Origin: 2-12-FULL-41-16 sp964390625
Lineage (GTDB): Bacteria; Patescibacteriota; Patescibacteriia; Magasanikbacterales; UBA922
Assembly: GCA_964390625.1 (NCBI GenBank)
Contig: CAYMID010000002.1
Span: 1 to 59,050 of the forward strand
Direction: 5' to 3'
DNA: 59,050 nt
In this document: positions 25,974-33,682 of the stretch, one piece after another
How positions within the stretch are numbered: position 1 is the stretch's first letter
How the letters are laid out: each line of letters starts with the position of its first letter
Notes under the pieces: model-generated
The model's input: the letters and a program-made list of their open reading frames with translations, nothing else
Told to the model about the DNA's origin: nothing
The model's database searches: none
Position numbers and translations under genes: made by a program

Positions 25974-26531
25974 TTAGTTTACCCCAAGCTTCTCTTTGAA
26001 CGCCGCCAATTTGGCTGGTTCTAAAAATTTCCACTTGAGCAGGTCAAATGCGAATTGGCCAAATTCTTTGTAATTAGAAAAAACAACTTCTAAGAATTCA
26101 TCAAAGCTAACTTCGCGTACAGTAATTTTTTCGCCAGCATCCAAATTAATTTCCGAGGCCACAATAACGTTGCGAGCGATAAACATGGTAATCTCCCAAT
26201 CAATTTTACCTGGATAAACATAGGTTACCAGGTGTTCCCAATCCTCCGTAGCTAAACCAGCCTCCTCCAGCAGTTCTCGTTTTGCGCCTTCAAGTGCAGA
26301 TTCATCTAGCTCTTGTCTCCCGCCAAACACACTTACAAATTTACCATTGTTGGGCTGTTCTTCTTCGGAAATCAAGATTTTATTATTGCGCGTAGCAATA
26401 ACTTGAGCTGAGTAGGGTCGCTTAATCATTTCAAATGTGGCTGTCGAACCATCAAATAGTTTTTGTGGCCATTGAAACACTTCAAAAATTTCGCCTTTAA
26501 ATACTGATTTTGCCTGTTCGGGAATTTTCAT
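25974..26531 (-). CDS. Nudix hydrolase, ADP-ribose pyrophosphatase-like
   Basis: 185 aa from the ATG at 26531. A complete Nudix box is visible: GGRQELDES, then RELLEEAGL. The N-terminal strand-rich region (FEMIKRPYSAQVIA) resembles ADP-ribose/GDP-mannose pyrophosphatases. It starts one base after the mpl stop on the same strand, so they share a transcript. The 3' end abuts the LysW-like gene without spacing. Substrate not determinable. Confidence 0.85.
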   Translation of the reverse strand: MKIPEQAKSVFKGEIFEVFQWPQKLFDGSTATFEMIKRPYSAQVIATRNNKILISEEEQPNNGKFVSVFGGRQELDESALEGAKRELLEEAGLATEDWEHLVTYVYPGKIDWEITMFIARNVIVASEINLDAGEKITVREVSFDEFLEVVFSNYKEFGQFAFDLLKWKFLEPAKLAAFKEKLGVN

Positions 26532-26532
26532 A

Positions 26533-27912
26533 TTATAGTTTGGCAATAAGATTTTCAATCATGCCGCGGAAACCGTGCGAACCAAGGAAAACAATCACAC
26601 TGTTTGCTTGTGCAGCCAAGTGCGCAACAAGCTCGTCATCATTTTCAAAATAATGCGCATTGCTGTGTGTTTGGGCGATTGTGGCCGTTAATTCGGGACC
26701 ATCAATTGGTGGGGCGGCGTCATCTGCGTCAATTTTCACGCGTGTTAGACGCGGGATAATAACCTCGTCCGCAGCCGCAAATGCATTCGCGTACAATGGT
26801 TTGGCATCTGGTTTGCGATTGCCCGTGTTTGGTTCAAAGACTGCAATGATTTTTTTGTCACTATACACGGCGTGTAAATTCTCGAGCACAGATTTGGCTT
26901 TGGCTGGCGAGTGGGCAATGTCATCAAATACTGTAACTGCACCATCAAACCGTTTTTCTAAACGGCGCTTAAGGCCAGGGAACGAAGCAATCGCACTCAC
27001 AATTACATCGGGCTCGATCATCAGTTGGTGGGCCATGGCAAATGCACCGGTAATATTTTCGGCCTGATATACGCCCAACAGCGGCGCCTTGATTGTCGCA
27101 ATCACTTTGTCCATGTGTACAATCTCAAATTGCAGGCCACCCGGACTCTGTGTCACAGTGCGGTAACTGTAAATCGCATCTGGGTCTGTGCCGTAGGTAA
27201 TAATGAGCGGTCCGTTCGCGCGCGCGGCCATTTCTAGGGCCGTTAAATTATCAGTGCTCACGGCAATCAACCCCTCGGCTGGTACACTATGTACCAACTT
27301 CTCAAACGCCGCCAAATAGCTGGCCTCAGTTGGGTACACGTCCACGTGGTCCCACGACACCGCAGTGAGTAACAAAAATTTTGGTTTGTAGTGCGCAAAC
27401 TTTGGGCCATTGTCCCAACGCGCGCTTTTGTATTCATCACCTTCCAAAATGCTCCATTTACCGTCATTCAAGGCTGCAGACGCAAAGTCACCAGTGGCCA
27501 AACCGCCAAACATATAACTTGGCGCCAGGCCAGCTTGGGTAAAAATCCACGACAACAGCGCAGTGGTCGTTGTTTTGCCATAGGTGCCTGCACACACAAT
27601 CGAATCATCACGCAACCAAAATTCGGCAATCGCTTCGGGGTATGATTTGTATGGAATTTTTTGTGCTTGCACCGTGAGCCATTCAGGATTTTGCGAACCC
27701 GCCACATTACCAACAATTACCAAATCGGGCGTACCCATTTTTTCCGGATGCCAGCCTGCATACCAATCAATCCCACTGCCTTGCAACATCGTCGACACTG
27801 GCGGATAAAAACCCACATCACTACCGCTCACTTTGTAACCCTTTTTGTGCAACGCCAACGCCAGTGCGCTCATGGCTACGCCGCAAATGCCGATGAAGTG
27901 TATGTGTTTCAT
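26533..27912 (-). CDS. mpl: Mur ligase, Mpl-like (UDP-N-acetylmuramate peptide ligase)
   Basis: 459 aa, three Mur-ligase domains: N-terminal Rossmann IHFIGICGVAMSALA with YPPVSTML (typical of Mpl rather than MurC); ATP loop GTYGKTTTTAL; LEGDEYKSA; central DDIAHSPAKAKSVL; and a C-terminal FEPNTGNRK. Mpl reattaches recovered peptides to UDP-MurNAc in recycling. No clear MurC is in the window, so this enzyme could instead perform the MurC step. Its end overlaps nothing, while its start overlaps the next upstream gene by four bases. Confidence 0.85.
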   Translation of the reverse strand: MKHIHFIGICGVAMSALALALHKKGYKVSGSDVGFYPPVSTMLQGSGIDWYAGWHPEKMGTPDLVIVGNVAGSQNPEWLTVQAQKIPYKSYPEAIAEFWLRDDSIVCAGTYGKTTTTALLSWIFTQAGLAPSYMFGGLATGDFASAALNDGKWSILEGDEYKSARWDNGPKFAHYKPKFLLLTAVSWDHVDVYPTEASYLAAFEKLVHSVPAEGLIAVSTDNLTALEMAARANGPLIITYGTDPDAIYSYRTVTQSPGGLQFEIVHMDKVIATIKAPLLGVYQAENITGAFAMAHQLMIEPDVIVSAIASFPGLKRRLEKRFDGAVTVFDDIAHSPAKAKSVLENLHAVYSDKKIIAVFEPNTGNRKPDAKPLYANAFAAADEVIIPRLTRVKIDADDAAPPIDGPELTATIAQTHSNAHYFENDDELVAHLAAQANSVIVFLGSHGFRGMIENLIAKL

Positions 27913-28529
27913 AAAATATTTTCTGGCAATGTACGTTTTGATCGCTTAAACATTTTTGTGTATACGCAAGTAAATGTGATGGCGTATGCTATACAGCATG
28001 ACCATAACCAGTCTAATACATAATAGGCGTTTGGTTTTGTCTCTATATGTAAGATAATAAAGGCAAAAATAGTGCCAATAATGACCATAGCAATCAAGGC
28101 CGCTACTGCAGCTTTCTTTGAAATTTTTTTCATTATTAATTTTTCTTGTTCAACTGTCCCTAATTCTTTTTTATTTTCTTTATATAATTGGTAAGTTAGA
28201 CATAGTACGAATACTATTACAGCGCCGATTGTGTTGTAACTAAGAAAAAAAATAGAGTATAGGATGACGACAGTATCAAATACTAGAGTGCCAAAAAGAT
28301 TTTTCAAAAAATCCATTCCATTGCAACGGTAAATGTCTATGAAGCCATCACATGTAAAAAACTCTCTAACAATACCGCCTTTGCCCAATTCTTCTATGTC
28401 ACTTCCTTTAATTTGGTTGGCCACGGTGTTGTAGACAAACAGTATCAGGGCAATTACAAAAATAACTACGAGAGTTCTGTAAAATGAATAAAGTATGTTA
28501 TGTAACAATTGTTGTTTAGAAATTTTCAT
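27909..28529 (-). CDS. Multi-pass membrane protein of unknown function
   Basis: 206 aa with about four hydrophobic helices (around residues 15-37, 80-115 and two near 140-190), an extracytoplasmic loop with two cysteines (FFTCDGFIDIYRCNG), and a basic tail. Not recognised. AT-rich and tightly coupled to its neighbours: it overlaps mpl at one end and the small membrane gene at the other (ATGA-type overlaps). The loop resembles one in the next gene (FVCSRWFNSYTCDF), suggesting a related pair. Confidence 0.6.
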   Translation of the reverse strand: MKISKQQLLHNILYSFYRTLVVIFVIALILFVYNTVANQIKGSDIEELGKGGIVREFFTCDGFIDIYRCNGMDFLKNLFGTLVFDTVVILYSIFFLSYNTIGAVIVFVLCLTYQLYKENKKELGTVEQEKLIMKKISKKAAVAALIAMVIIGTIFAFIILHIETKPNAYYVLDWLWSCCIAYAITFTCVYTKMFKRSKRTLPENIL

Positions 28530-28801
28530 ATTTTTCGTTTTTTCATTATCACTATGACAGAATAATAGAAGATGACCGTGCCGCCCAGTATAAACGGCAT
28601 TTCAAATGGCAGAACAAAAATTTGTGAATGTAAAAATTCCGGAAAATCGCAAGTATACGAATTGAACCAACGACTGCAGACAAAATTGCCCGGCTCGTAT
28701 CCTCCTTTGCCACCTAAATCGTCCGAAACGTTTTTTCTATCTATTTTTTGTCCAATACCAATCACCAAAACTGTAGATAGTAAAATCGAGACAATTCCCA
28801 A
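28526..28801 (-). CDS. Small membrane protein of unknown function, possible frameshift at the 5' end
   Basis: 91 aa if begun at a TTG (28801). Two membrane helices flank a loop with FVCSRWFNSYTCDF, similar to the loop of the downstream protein, so the two may be paralogues. An ATG at 28827, one base after the upstream stop and in the usual position for this operon, is out of frame by one base. Adding one T to the TTTT run near 28804 would join it to this frame and give a better N-terminus. Either a TTG start or an indel explains this. Confidence 0.5.
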   Translation of the reverse strand: MGIVSILLSTVLVIGIGQKIDRKNVSDDLGGKGGYEPGNFVCSRWFNSYTCDFPEFLHSQIFVLPFEMPFILGGTVIFYYSVIVIMKKRKI

Positions 28802-28828
28802 AATAATTTTGCAGTTTTATTTTTCATA

Positions 28829-29476
28829 CTATAGTTGGATTTTTTTTAACCCTTCCAAATCCGTCCTCCACTGCTCTCCATCAAACCACTCCAATCCAGC
28901 GAACTGCAACTTGTACACATCAGTCGGGCGCTGGAATGAACCGAGGTAAATATACTTTTTGTGATTTTCCTGTACCCAGAGAATCGCGCGGAGCATCATG
29001 CCCATGCCGAGATTGGGTCGGTCATTTTCAAGCGTATAAAATGGGTAACAGTAATGAACCAATTTTTCGTTGGTGTAAATGACGCAATATCCGACTGTCA
29101 CGTCTTGTATTTTATACGTGAACAATTGATTGAAATTACTTTTCGTCTTATCGGTCAAAATTTCTTTTACTTTGTTGGCGGAAAATGTGCCGTCACCAAA
29201 TTTGGTATCATAAAAATCTTTGGCTAGTTTGCCGATGGACCAGTGATAGTTAGTCAAGGGGAGTGAAGCGATAGCTAATTCGAGTCCTTCAGTTTTTTTT
29301 AATACCCGGCGATTTTCACTGGACAAAGAAAATTTTTCTAAATTAATTCGCAGGCTGCGTGTTTGATTCATTTCGCCTTTACTTACGCGTGTAAACACAA
29401 AGCCAGCCTCGTACGCTGCGGTAACAGCCGCATCGTCGCCTGGCTCAATGGTTTTTTTCTGCCACACTAAATACAT
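28829..29476 (-). CDS. Arginyl/leucyl-tRNA-protein transferase-like GNAT protein
   Basis: 215 aa. The middle segment (LRINLEKFSLSSENRRVLKKT) and the end (YIYLGSFQRPTDVYKLQFAGLEWFDG) match the C-terminal GNAT-fold domain of Ate1/Bpt aminoacyl-tRNA protein transferases, which attach Arg or Leu to protein N-termini for degradation. The N-terminal Cys-rich domain of Ate1/Bpt is missing. It may work as a reduced Bpt or on another substrate. Linked on the same strand to mraY, two bases away. Confidence 0.6.
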   Translation of the reverse strand: MYLVWQKKTIEPGDDAAVTAAYEAGFVFTRVSKGEMNQTRSLRINLEKFSLSSENRRVLKKTEGLELAIASLPLTNYHWSIGKLAKDFYDTKFGDGTFSANKVKEILTDKTKSNFNQLFTYKIQDVTVGYCVIYTNEKLVHYCYPFYTLENDRPNLGMGMMLRAILWVQENHKKYIYLGSFQRPTDVYKLQFAGLEWFDGEQWRTDLEGLKKIQL

Positions 29477-29477
29477 A

Positions 29478-30605
29478 TTAGTACAACGCTACCCACAATC
29501 CTAACAGTACAAAACCCGCGTGAATGATCCAAAAACGCATCACGGTTTTTTCTTCGCTCCAACCGCGCATTTCAAAGTGGTGGTGCAGCGGCGCCATTTT
29601 GAAAATGCGGCGACCGAGGATGTGGCGACCAAATACTTGAATGACCACGCTGGCTAACTCAATGTAAAAAATAAACGCGAGGAACGGCAAGAGTAACATT
29701 TTGTTAATTACAATTGCGTTAATGGCGAGCAAAGCGCCAAGCCCTAGCGAACCAACATCACCCATTTGGAAGCGTGCTGGCTTGATATTAAAGTACGTGT
29801 AGGTAATTAAGGCGCCAACAGTAGTGGCGTTAAGGAGTGTAATTTCGGGGAAGCCCTCGAGCCAGCTAATCAGGGTGAGTACCGCAAACGTAATAATGAG
29901 TGAGCCGCCGGCCAAACCATCCATCCCATCGGCAATGTTGACCGCGTTGGCCGTAACCATGACAAAGAAAATAATCGCCGGAATTAACCACCAGCCAAAG
30001 TTTACAAAACCATCAAAGGGAATACTAACATTGTGCCACGATGGGCCGAGTTTGTAGTAAATCCACCAGGCCGTAATTGCGCCAGCGGCAAATTGCAATA
30101 ATAATTTTTCGTGCACATGCACACCTTTGCCAGGGTGTGAGCCAAGCCACAAGGAGGTGCGTTTAAACAATGTCCAGGGCAGAGTGATGGTGAGCCACAG
30201 TTTTACGAGCGGATTTTTATGCACGCGAATTAAGCGCAAGGTGTGTTTGAGGTCGCGGTTGCGTCGCTTTTCGCCGTAAATGTTGAGCACATCATCAATT
30301 CCACCCAACAGTGCAGACAATAGCATGACCCCAATCGGTACATAGGTAAAACTGCGGGACCAGTTACATAACACTGTAATCACAGCTACCGTTACAATCA
30401 CCAGCAAGCCGCCCATAATTGGGGTGCCGACCTTGTCGCGGCGGCCCTCCATCGCCAACGTGGCGTCGTATGGATTAGTGCGGGTGATTTTGTATTTATA
30501 TAAAAATTTAGTGAGCAACGGGGCCCACAAAAAGCTGATAACCGCGGCCAACAGGCCAAAGCCAATGGCGGCACGTAGGACGTCGAGGGAAAGGGTGATA
30601 GTCAT
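29478..30605 (-). CDS. mraY: Phospho-N-acetylmuramoyl-pentapeptide transferase
   Basis: Makes lipid I by moving phospho-MurNAc-pentapeptide to undecaprenyl phosphate. 375 aa from the ATG at 30605, about ten membrane helices. Family motifs: GTPIMGG, GGIDDVLN, NAVNIADGMDGLAGG, MGDVGSLGLG and MAPLHHHFE. The loop after DDVLN is about 45 residues longer than in E. coli MraY and very basic (EKRRNRDLKHTLRLIRVHK). It diverges from the gene at 30851. Confidence 0.95.
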   Translation of the reverse strand: MTITLSLDVLRAAIGFGLLAAVISFLWAPLLTKFLYKYKITRTNPYDATLAMEGRRDKVGTPIMGGLLVIVTVAVITVLCNWSRSFTYVPIGVMLLSALLGGIDDVLNIYGEKRRNRDLKHTLRLIRVHKNPLVKLWLTITLPWTLFKRTSLWLGSHPGKGVHVHEKLLLQFAAGAITAWWIYYKLGPSWHNVSIPFDGFVNFGWWLIPAIIFFVMVTANAVNIADGMDGLAGGSLIITFAVLTLISWLEGFPEITLLNATTVGALITYTYFNIKPARFQMGDVGSLGLGALLAINAIVINKMLLLPFLAFIFYIELASVVIQVFGRHILGRRIFKMAPLHHHFEMRGWSEEKTVMRFWIIHAGFVLLGLWVALY

Positions 30606-30644
30606 AGGTAGGCTAAGCATAGCGCAAAAATGGGGGCTTGGCAA

Positions 30645-30673
30645 TTGACAAAATTGCCAGGTTCTGGTATAGT
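30645..30673 (+). promoter_or_regulatory. Strong sigma-70 promoter of the GC-rich gene at 30851
   Basis: TTGACA (30645-30650), exactly 17 bp, TATAGT (30668-30673). Best consensus match in the window. Predicted transcript start near 30680. Confidence 0.85.
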
Positions 30674-30679
30674 TCGGCG

Positions 30680-30850
30680 TTAGTCTGTGTTCTTTAGCAA
30701 TCCCTCTCCTGCCAATTTTTCCTCTGTATTTAGTCAAATATAGGGTAAAAATGGCCAGGAGAACTGCCTGGTTAAAACGGCAAGCCGTAGGTCTGACACG
30801 GTGTCTAGGCAAGCGGTACGCCCTCACGAGGCCTAAAAAAGGAGGATCGC
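30680..30850 (+). promoter_or_regulatory. Long structured 5' leader
   Basis: About 170 nt between the promoter and the ATG, whereas most genes here have no leader. Several stem-loops can be drawn: CCAGG/CCTGG, ACGG/CCGT, GACAC/GTGTC and GCG/CGC-type pairs within 30753-30830. It ends in AAAAAAGGAGG six bases before the ATG. No known riboswitch motif was recognised. Confidence 0.5.
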
Positions 30851-31522
30851 ATGGAGCGATCTGGGGGTGGTATTCTCAGTGAGCCGGGAATTTTGGCTGA
30901 GATCGGGAAGGTGATCACGGCCGAGGTTCTGGCTCAGGGCGGCACGGACGATGATGTCCGGGCCATTCTCACAAACCGTGAGCTGCAGCAACAGATGGCC
31001 GCGCTCACCATCGCCGCGCGCCCGAACGCGGAAGAAGATTCGGGAAGCGATGCGTCGCCGGAAAAGACGTATCCCGTGACGGTCCCCGAGGGCGTCACGT
31101 TCATGGGAATGGTCCGGGAAGGTTGGTACGATATCTTGTATAACAAGGATCTCATGGACGATCATTTGTCGGACCGGAACCTGGGTCCGACCGGGAGCTT
31201 CAACCTCGAGCTGCTCCACTTCGGCTACGACATCAGCATCGAGACCGCGGAAAAAAACATACGGGAACTTAATTACAAGCCAGCCACCCTCGGGATGCTG
31301 CTGGCGTTCGGGGCGAAATATCTCGACGAAATTCAATTCCCGGTGATTTGTCTGGGCACGCACTTCTGGCACCTATACAGCTTCATGTGCTACCTGCCGT
31401 TCGTCGAGATCACCGAAGAAAACAAAAAGCGCATGATGGGCGTGGGCTATTGCAAACATGGTTATCGTGGTCACTGCCGCTGGCTCGTCTACCGCGAGGC
31501 GCCCCGAACGATGGCCTATTAG
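30851..31522 (+). CDS. GC-rich protein of unknown function, probable CPR multi-copy family
   Basis: 223 aa. The N-terminal third is variable and acidic; then a conserved-looking core: GSFNLELLHFGYDIS, YKPATLGMLLAFGAKY, FPVICLGTHF, and a C-terminal part with many aromatics ending GHCRWLVYRE. I recall similar FNLEL...FG..IS / LLAFG / RFLAVR proteins recurring as uncharacterised families in Parcubacteria (from memory, not verified). The C-terminus resembles C-type-lectin/FGE-like ends (W...R.L..R), which is inference only. GC is about 60 percent by eye, well above neighbours. It has its own promoter, leader, strong ribosome site and 3' hairpin. Confidence 0.75.
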   Translation: MERSGGGILSEPGILAEIGKVITAEVLAQGGTDDDVRAILTNRELQQQMAALTIAARPNAEEDSGSDASPEKTYPVTVPEGVTFMGMVREGWYDILYNKDLMDDHLSDRNLGPTGSFNLELLHFGYDISIETAEKNIRELNYKPATLGMLLAFGAKYLDEIQFPVICLGTHFWHLYSFMCYLPFVEITEENKKRMMGVGYCKHGYRGHCRWLVYREAPRTMAY

Positions 31523-31594
31523 ATCCTGGTGGCTTGGGTCCTCAGCTTGAGTGCCCGTGGCCCCTTGGTCCTTGTAACGCTGGCGCGCAACTAC

Positions 31595-31650
31595 ACCCGC
31601 ATCAATTTGTCTCCGACTTGCTCGGACGAGAATTGGTGCGGGTTCTTCAT
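31595..31650 (+). terminator. Long 3' hairpin of the GC-rich gene
   Basis: Arms of about 22 nt (31595-31616 and 31622-31643) starting ACCCGC and ending GCGGGT with a few wobbles and mismatches, then TTCTTCATTTT. Possible terminator; the T-run is interrupted. Confidence 0.6.
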
Positions 31651-31662
31651 TTTATGATTCAC

Positions 31663-32424
31663 CTAATTTAAAATCCGCAATCGCCGCAGCTCAAGTTTGG
31701 TTGCGTCTTGGGCGTGGGCAAATGTTTCGTTGTCACGGTCAGTTTTATTTTTTTCAGTCCAGGTTTGTTCAAGTAATGTCTTTGCCGGATCGTTAATCGT
31801 GATTGAACCCTGCCGTGCGCCGTGGTTATATTGGCCCTCTGCGCTCCAGCGGAAGGTGTGCGTGTAATGGATTGTGTCCTCATCAACTGCGTGGACAACA
31901 AGTACGTGATTTAATTTTTTTTCTGGCCCTGTTTGCCACAAAATTAGTAGGTCACCTGGTTGTACGTGCAAAAGCGAAATCGACATTGTGTTTTTATCAT
32001 CAGCGAGCACGGCTACACTGACATTTTCGGCCGGACGCAAACGTGTTAAAAATCGACGCACAAAATTCGTGGCATGCGTAAAATGCAATACCTTGCGTAA
32101 ATCAATTTTTTTCTTTGCCCCTACTTCGGCCGCCAGCGTGTAGTAGGCAAGCGCCGAACAATCGACGCCCACATTATGATCGACCAAAAATTTTTTAATG
32201 GCCTCGTCACTAAGTTCACCAAGGGCGATCCGGTCGCGCAGTGCCATTAATTCGGCCTCTTCCACTATGTCCGCAGGCGTGCCCTTGCCAATGAGCGCGC
32301 GCAGCCCGCCGCGTACTTTGTTGCGTTGGTTATTAAAATACGGCGCATTAACGTGCTTGCCAGCAAATGGTAATTGCAAATAATCATTCAAAATTGCTTG
32401 CGCGGCTGGTGTGAGAGTTTTCAT
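31663..32424 (-). CDS. NlpC/P60-like or CHAP-like cysteine peptidase fold protein
   Basis: 253 aa, no signal peptide. VDCSALAYYTL supplies the candidate nucleophile Cys in the DCSG-like position of NlpC/P60 enzymes. PGDLLILW and LNHVLVVHAV supply the typical following strand and the catalytic His. An N-terminal helical part precedes them. Such folds cut peptide or amide bonds, often in cell walls, and also occur as amidases and transferases. It starts two bases after the ATP-grasp gene on the same strand, so the two likely work together. Confidence 0.62.
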   Translation of the reverse strand: MKTLTPAAQAILNDYLQLPFAGKHVNAPYFNNQRNKVRGGLRALIGKGTPADIVEEAELMALRDRIALGELSDEAIKKFLVDHNVGVDCSALAYYTLAAEVGAKKKIDLRKVLHFTHATNFVRRFLTRLRPAENVSVAVLADDKNTMSISLLHVQPGDLLILWQTGPEKKLNHVLVVHAVDEDTIHYTHTFRWSAEGQYNHGARQGSITINDPAKTLLEQTWTEKNKTDRDNETFAHAQDATKLELRRLRILN

Positions 32425-32426
32425 AA

Positions 32427-33650
32427 TTACGCCAATGCTTGATTAAGGCAATCGACAATCGCTTGGCCCACTTCGTTAAATTTACCAGGGGCACGGAACA
32501 GGCTGGTGGCGCTTTGGATGCGCAAACGGTCACTGCCTGGCTCGGTGTTGGGATATGCAATGCAGTTAAAGCCCAATGTTTGCAGGGTGTTGATTGCTGG
32601 CTGTAAACGCTGGTCAGACAAATCAAGGCCGGGTTGGTTGCGCAGAATAATTTGTGCACCATTGTAAATCGGAATTAATTTTTTTAGAGCGGCGCTGTTG
32701 TTCGTCAGGGCTAGCAGATGAGCCTCGAATGTTGTTGTATAAACAGTCATATCTTTGGCCGATGCTTGAAGTCGTGATTCGTATGTAGTTGACGCTGGTT
32801 GTCGCGCATTGATTTCAATCAAATATAATTTTTGGGCAGCCACATCGAGTATAATGTCAACACCAAACAGACCGCGCCAGCCTTCGTGAGCCAACTTGGC
32901 GCCAATGTCCATGACAATTTGTTCGTATTGCCTGTACAGCGCACTGTCTATTAGCTGCTTTCCAAGTGCCCAATCATTACCGATGGTAGTAAAGGCACTA
33001 TTGGTAAACGGTGCCAGGCCAGTGATTTGGTAACTAATATTACCAGTAATCACAGTATTGCCGCAGACTATGTTGTTGCTTGTAAACATGTAGCCATTCA
33101 CAAAATCAGTCACTCGCACGGGGCGGTCGGGAAATTGCGTTTGTAATTCTTGCAACTTGGTTGCGTTATCAATTAAAATTGTCCCATTGCCCGTGTGCGC
33201 GCGGTTGAATTGTACGATAAATGGCGCACCTGCAAATACGACGTCTTTTAGTAACTGAATTTTGTGGGGTGGTAAATAGTTAGCCAAATCACCTAACCAT
33301 TCTACTTGCGAAATTTTTTCCTCGACCTGATTGGCCAGAGTGGCTGGTGGATTGAGCAACTTCCAACCACGCGCTGCGCATAGTTTGGTAATGGCTGGAA
33401 TATTTTTGAACACCACAATGCCAGCGTCGGGATATTGTTCCAAACAAGCCACTGTAGTTGGGTGCTGCAGCAATTCTGGCGTATCCAGTGATGTTTCGGC
33501 TTCTATGAGAATAATGTCAGAGCGTGTGGCAGCCACTTGCTTGGCAAACGGAGTGGAATTTGTAATAATGATAAGAGCTGACCCAGTTTGTGGGCCCAAG
33601 GCTCGCTCTAGGTCACGCGCAATATAAATAACAGTGTTTTTTGGCTTCAT
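32427..33650 (-). CDS. ATP-grasp carboxylate-amine ligase-like protein
   Basis: 407 aa from the ATG at 33650. An N-terminal pre-ATP-grasp Rossmann-like part is followed by an ATP-grasp core: FIVQFNRAHTGNGTILI (ATP-binding strand and Gly loop), RVTDFVNGYMF, and the Mg-binding FGVDIILD ... YLIEINARQPAST, with the usual Glu-x-Asn-x-R. A C-terminal domain of about 110 residues follows. ATP-grasp enzymes join a carboxylate to an amine through acyl phosphate. Coupled to the NlpC-like gene; it diverges from murB with 32 bp between starts. Confidence 0.78.
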   Translation of the reverse strand: MKPKNTVIYIARDLERALGPQTGSALIIITNSTPFAKQVAATRSDIILIEAETSLDTPELLQHPTTVACLEQYPDAGIVVFKNIPAITKLCAARGWKLLNPPATLANQVEEKISQVEWLGDLANYLPPHKIQLLKDVVFAGAPFIVQFNRAHTGNGTILIDNATKLQELQTQFPDRPVRVTDFVNGYMFTSNNIVCGNTVITGNISYQITGLAPFTNSAFTTIGNDWALGKQLIDSALYRQYEQIVMDIGAKLAHEGWRGLFGVDIILDVAAQKLYLIEINARQPASTTYESRLQASAKDMTVYTTTFEAHLLALTNNSAALKKLIPIYNGAQIILRNQPGLDLSDQRLQPAINTLQTLGFNCIAYPNTEPGSDRLRIQSATSLFRAPGKFNEVGQAIVDCLNQALA

Positions 33651-33682
33651 ATAGAGAATTCTGCCCACACTGTACCAAAGAT

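Noticed and set aside
30606..30850. Known riboswitch upstream of 30851
   Set aside because: Stem-loops are present but I could not match the conserved core of any class I know; described only as a structured leader.
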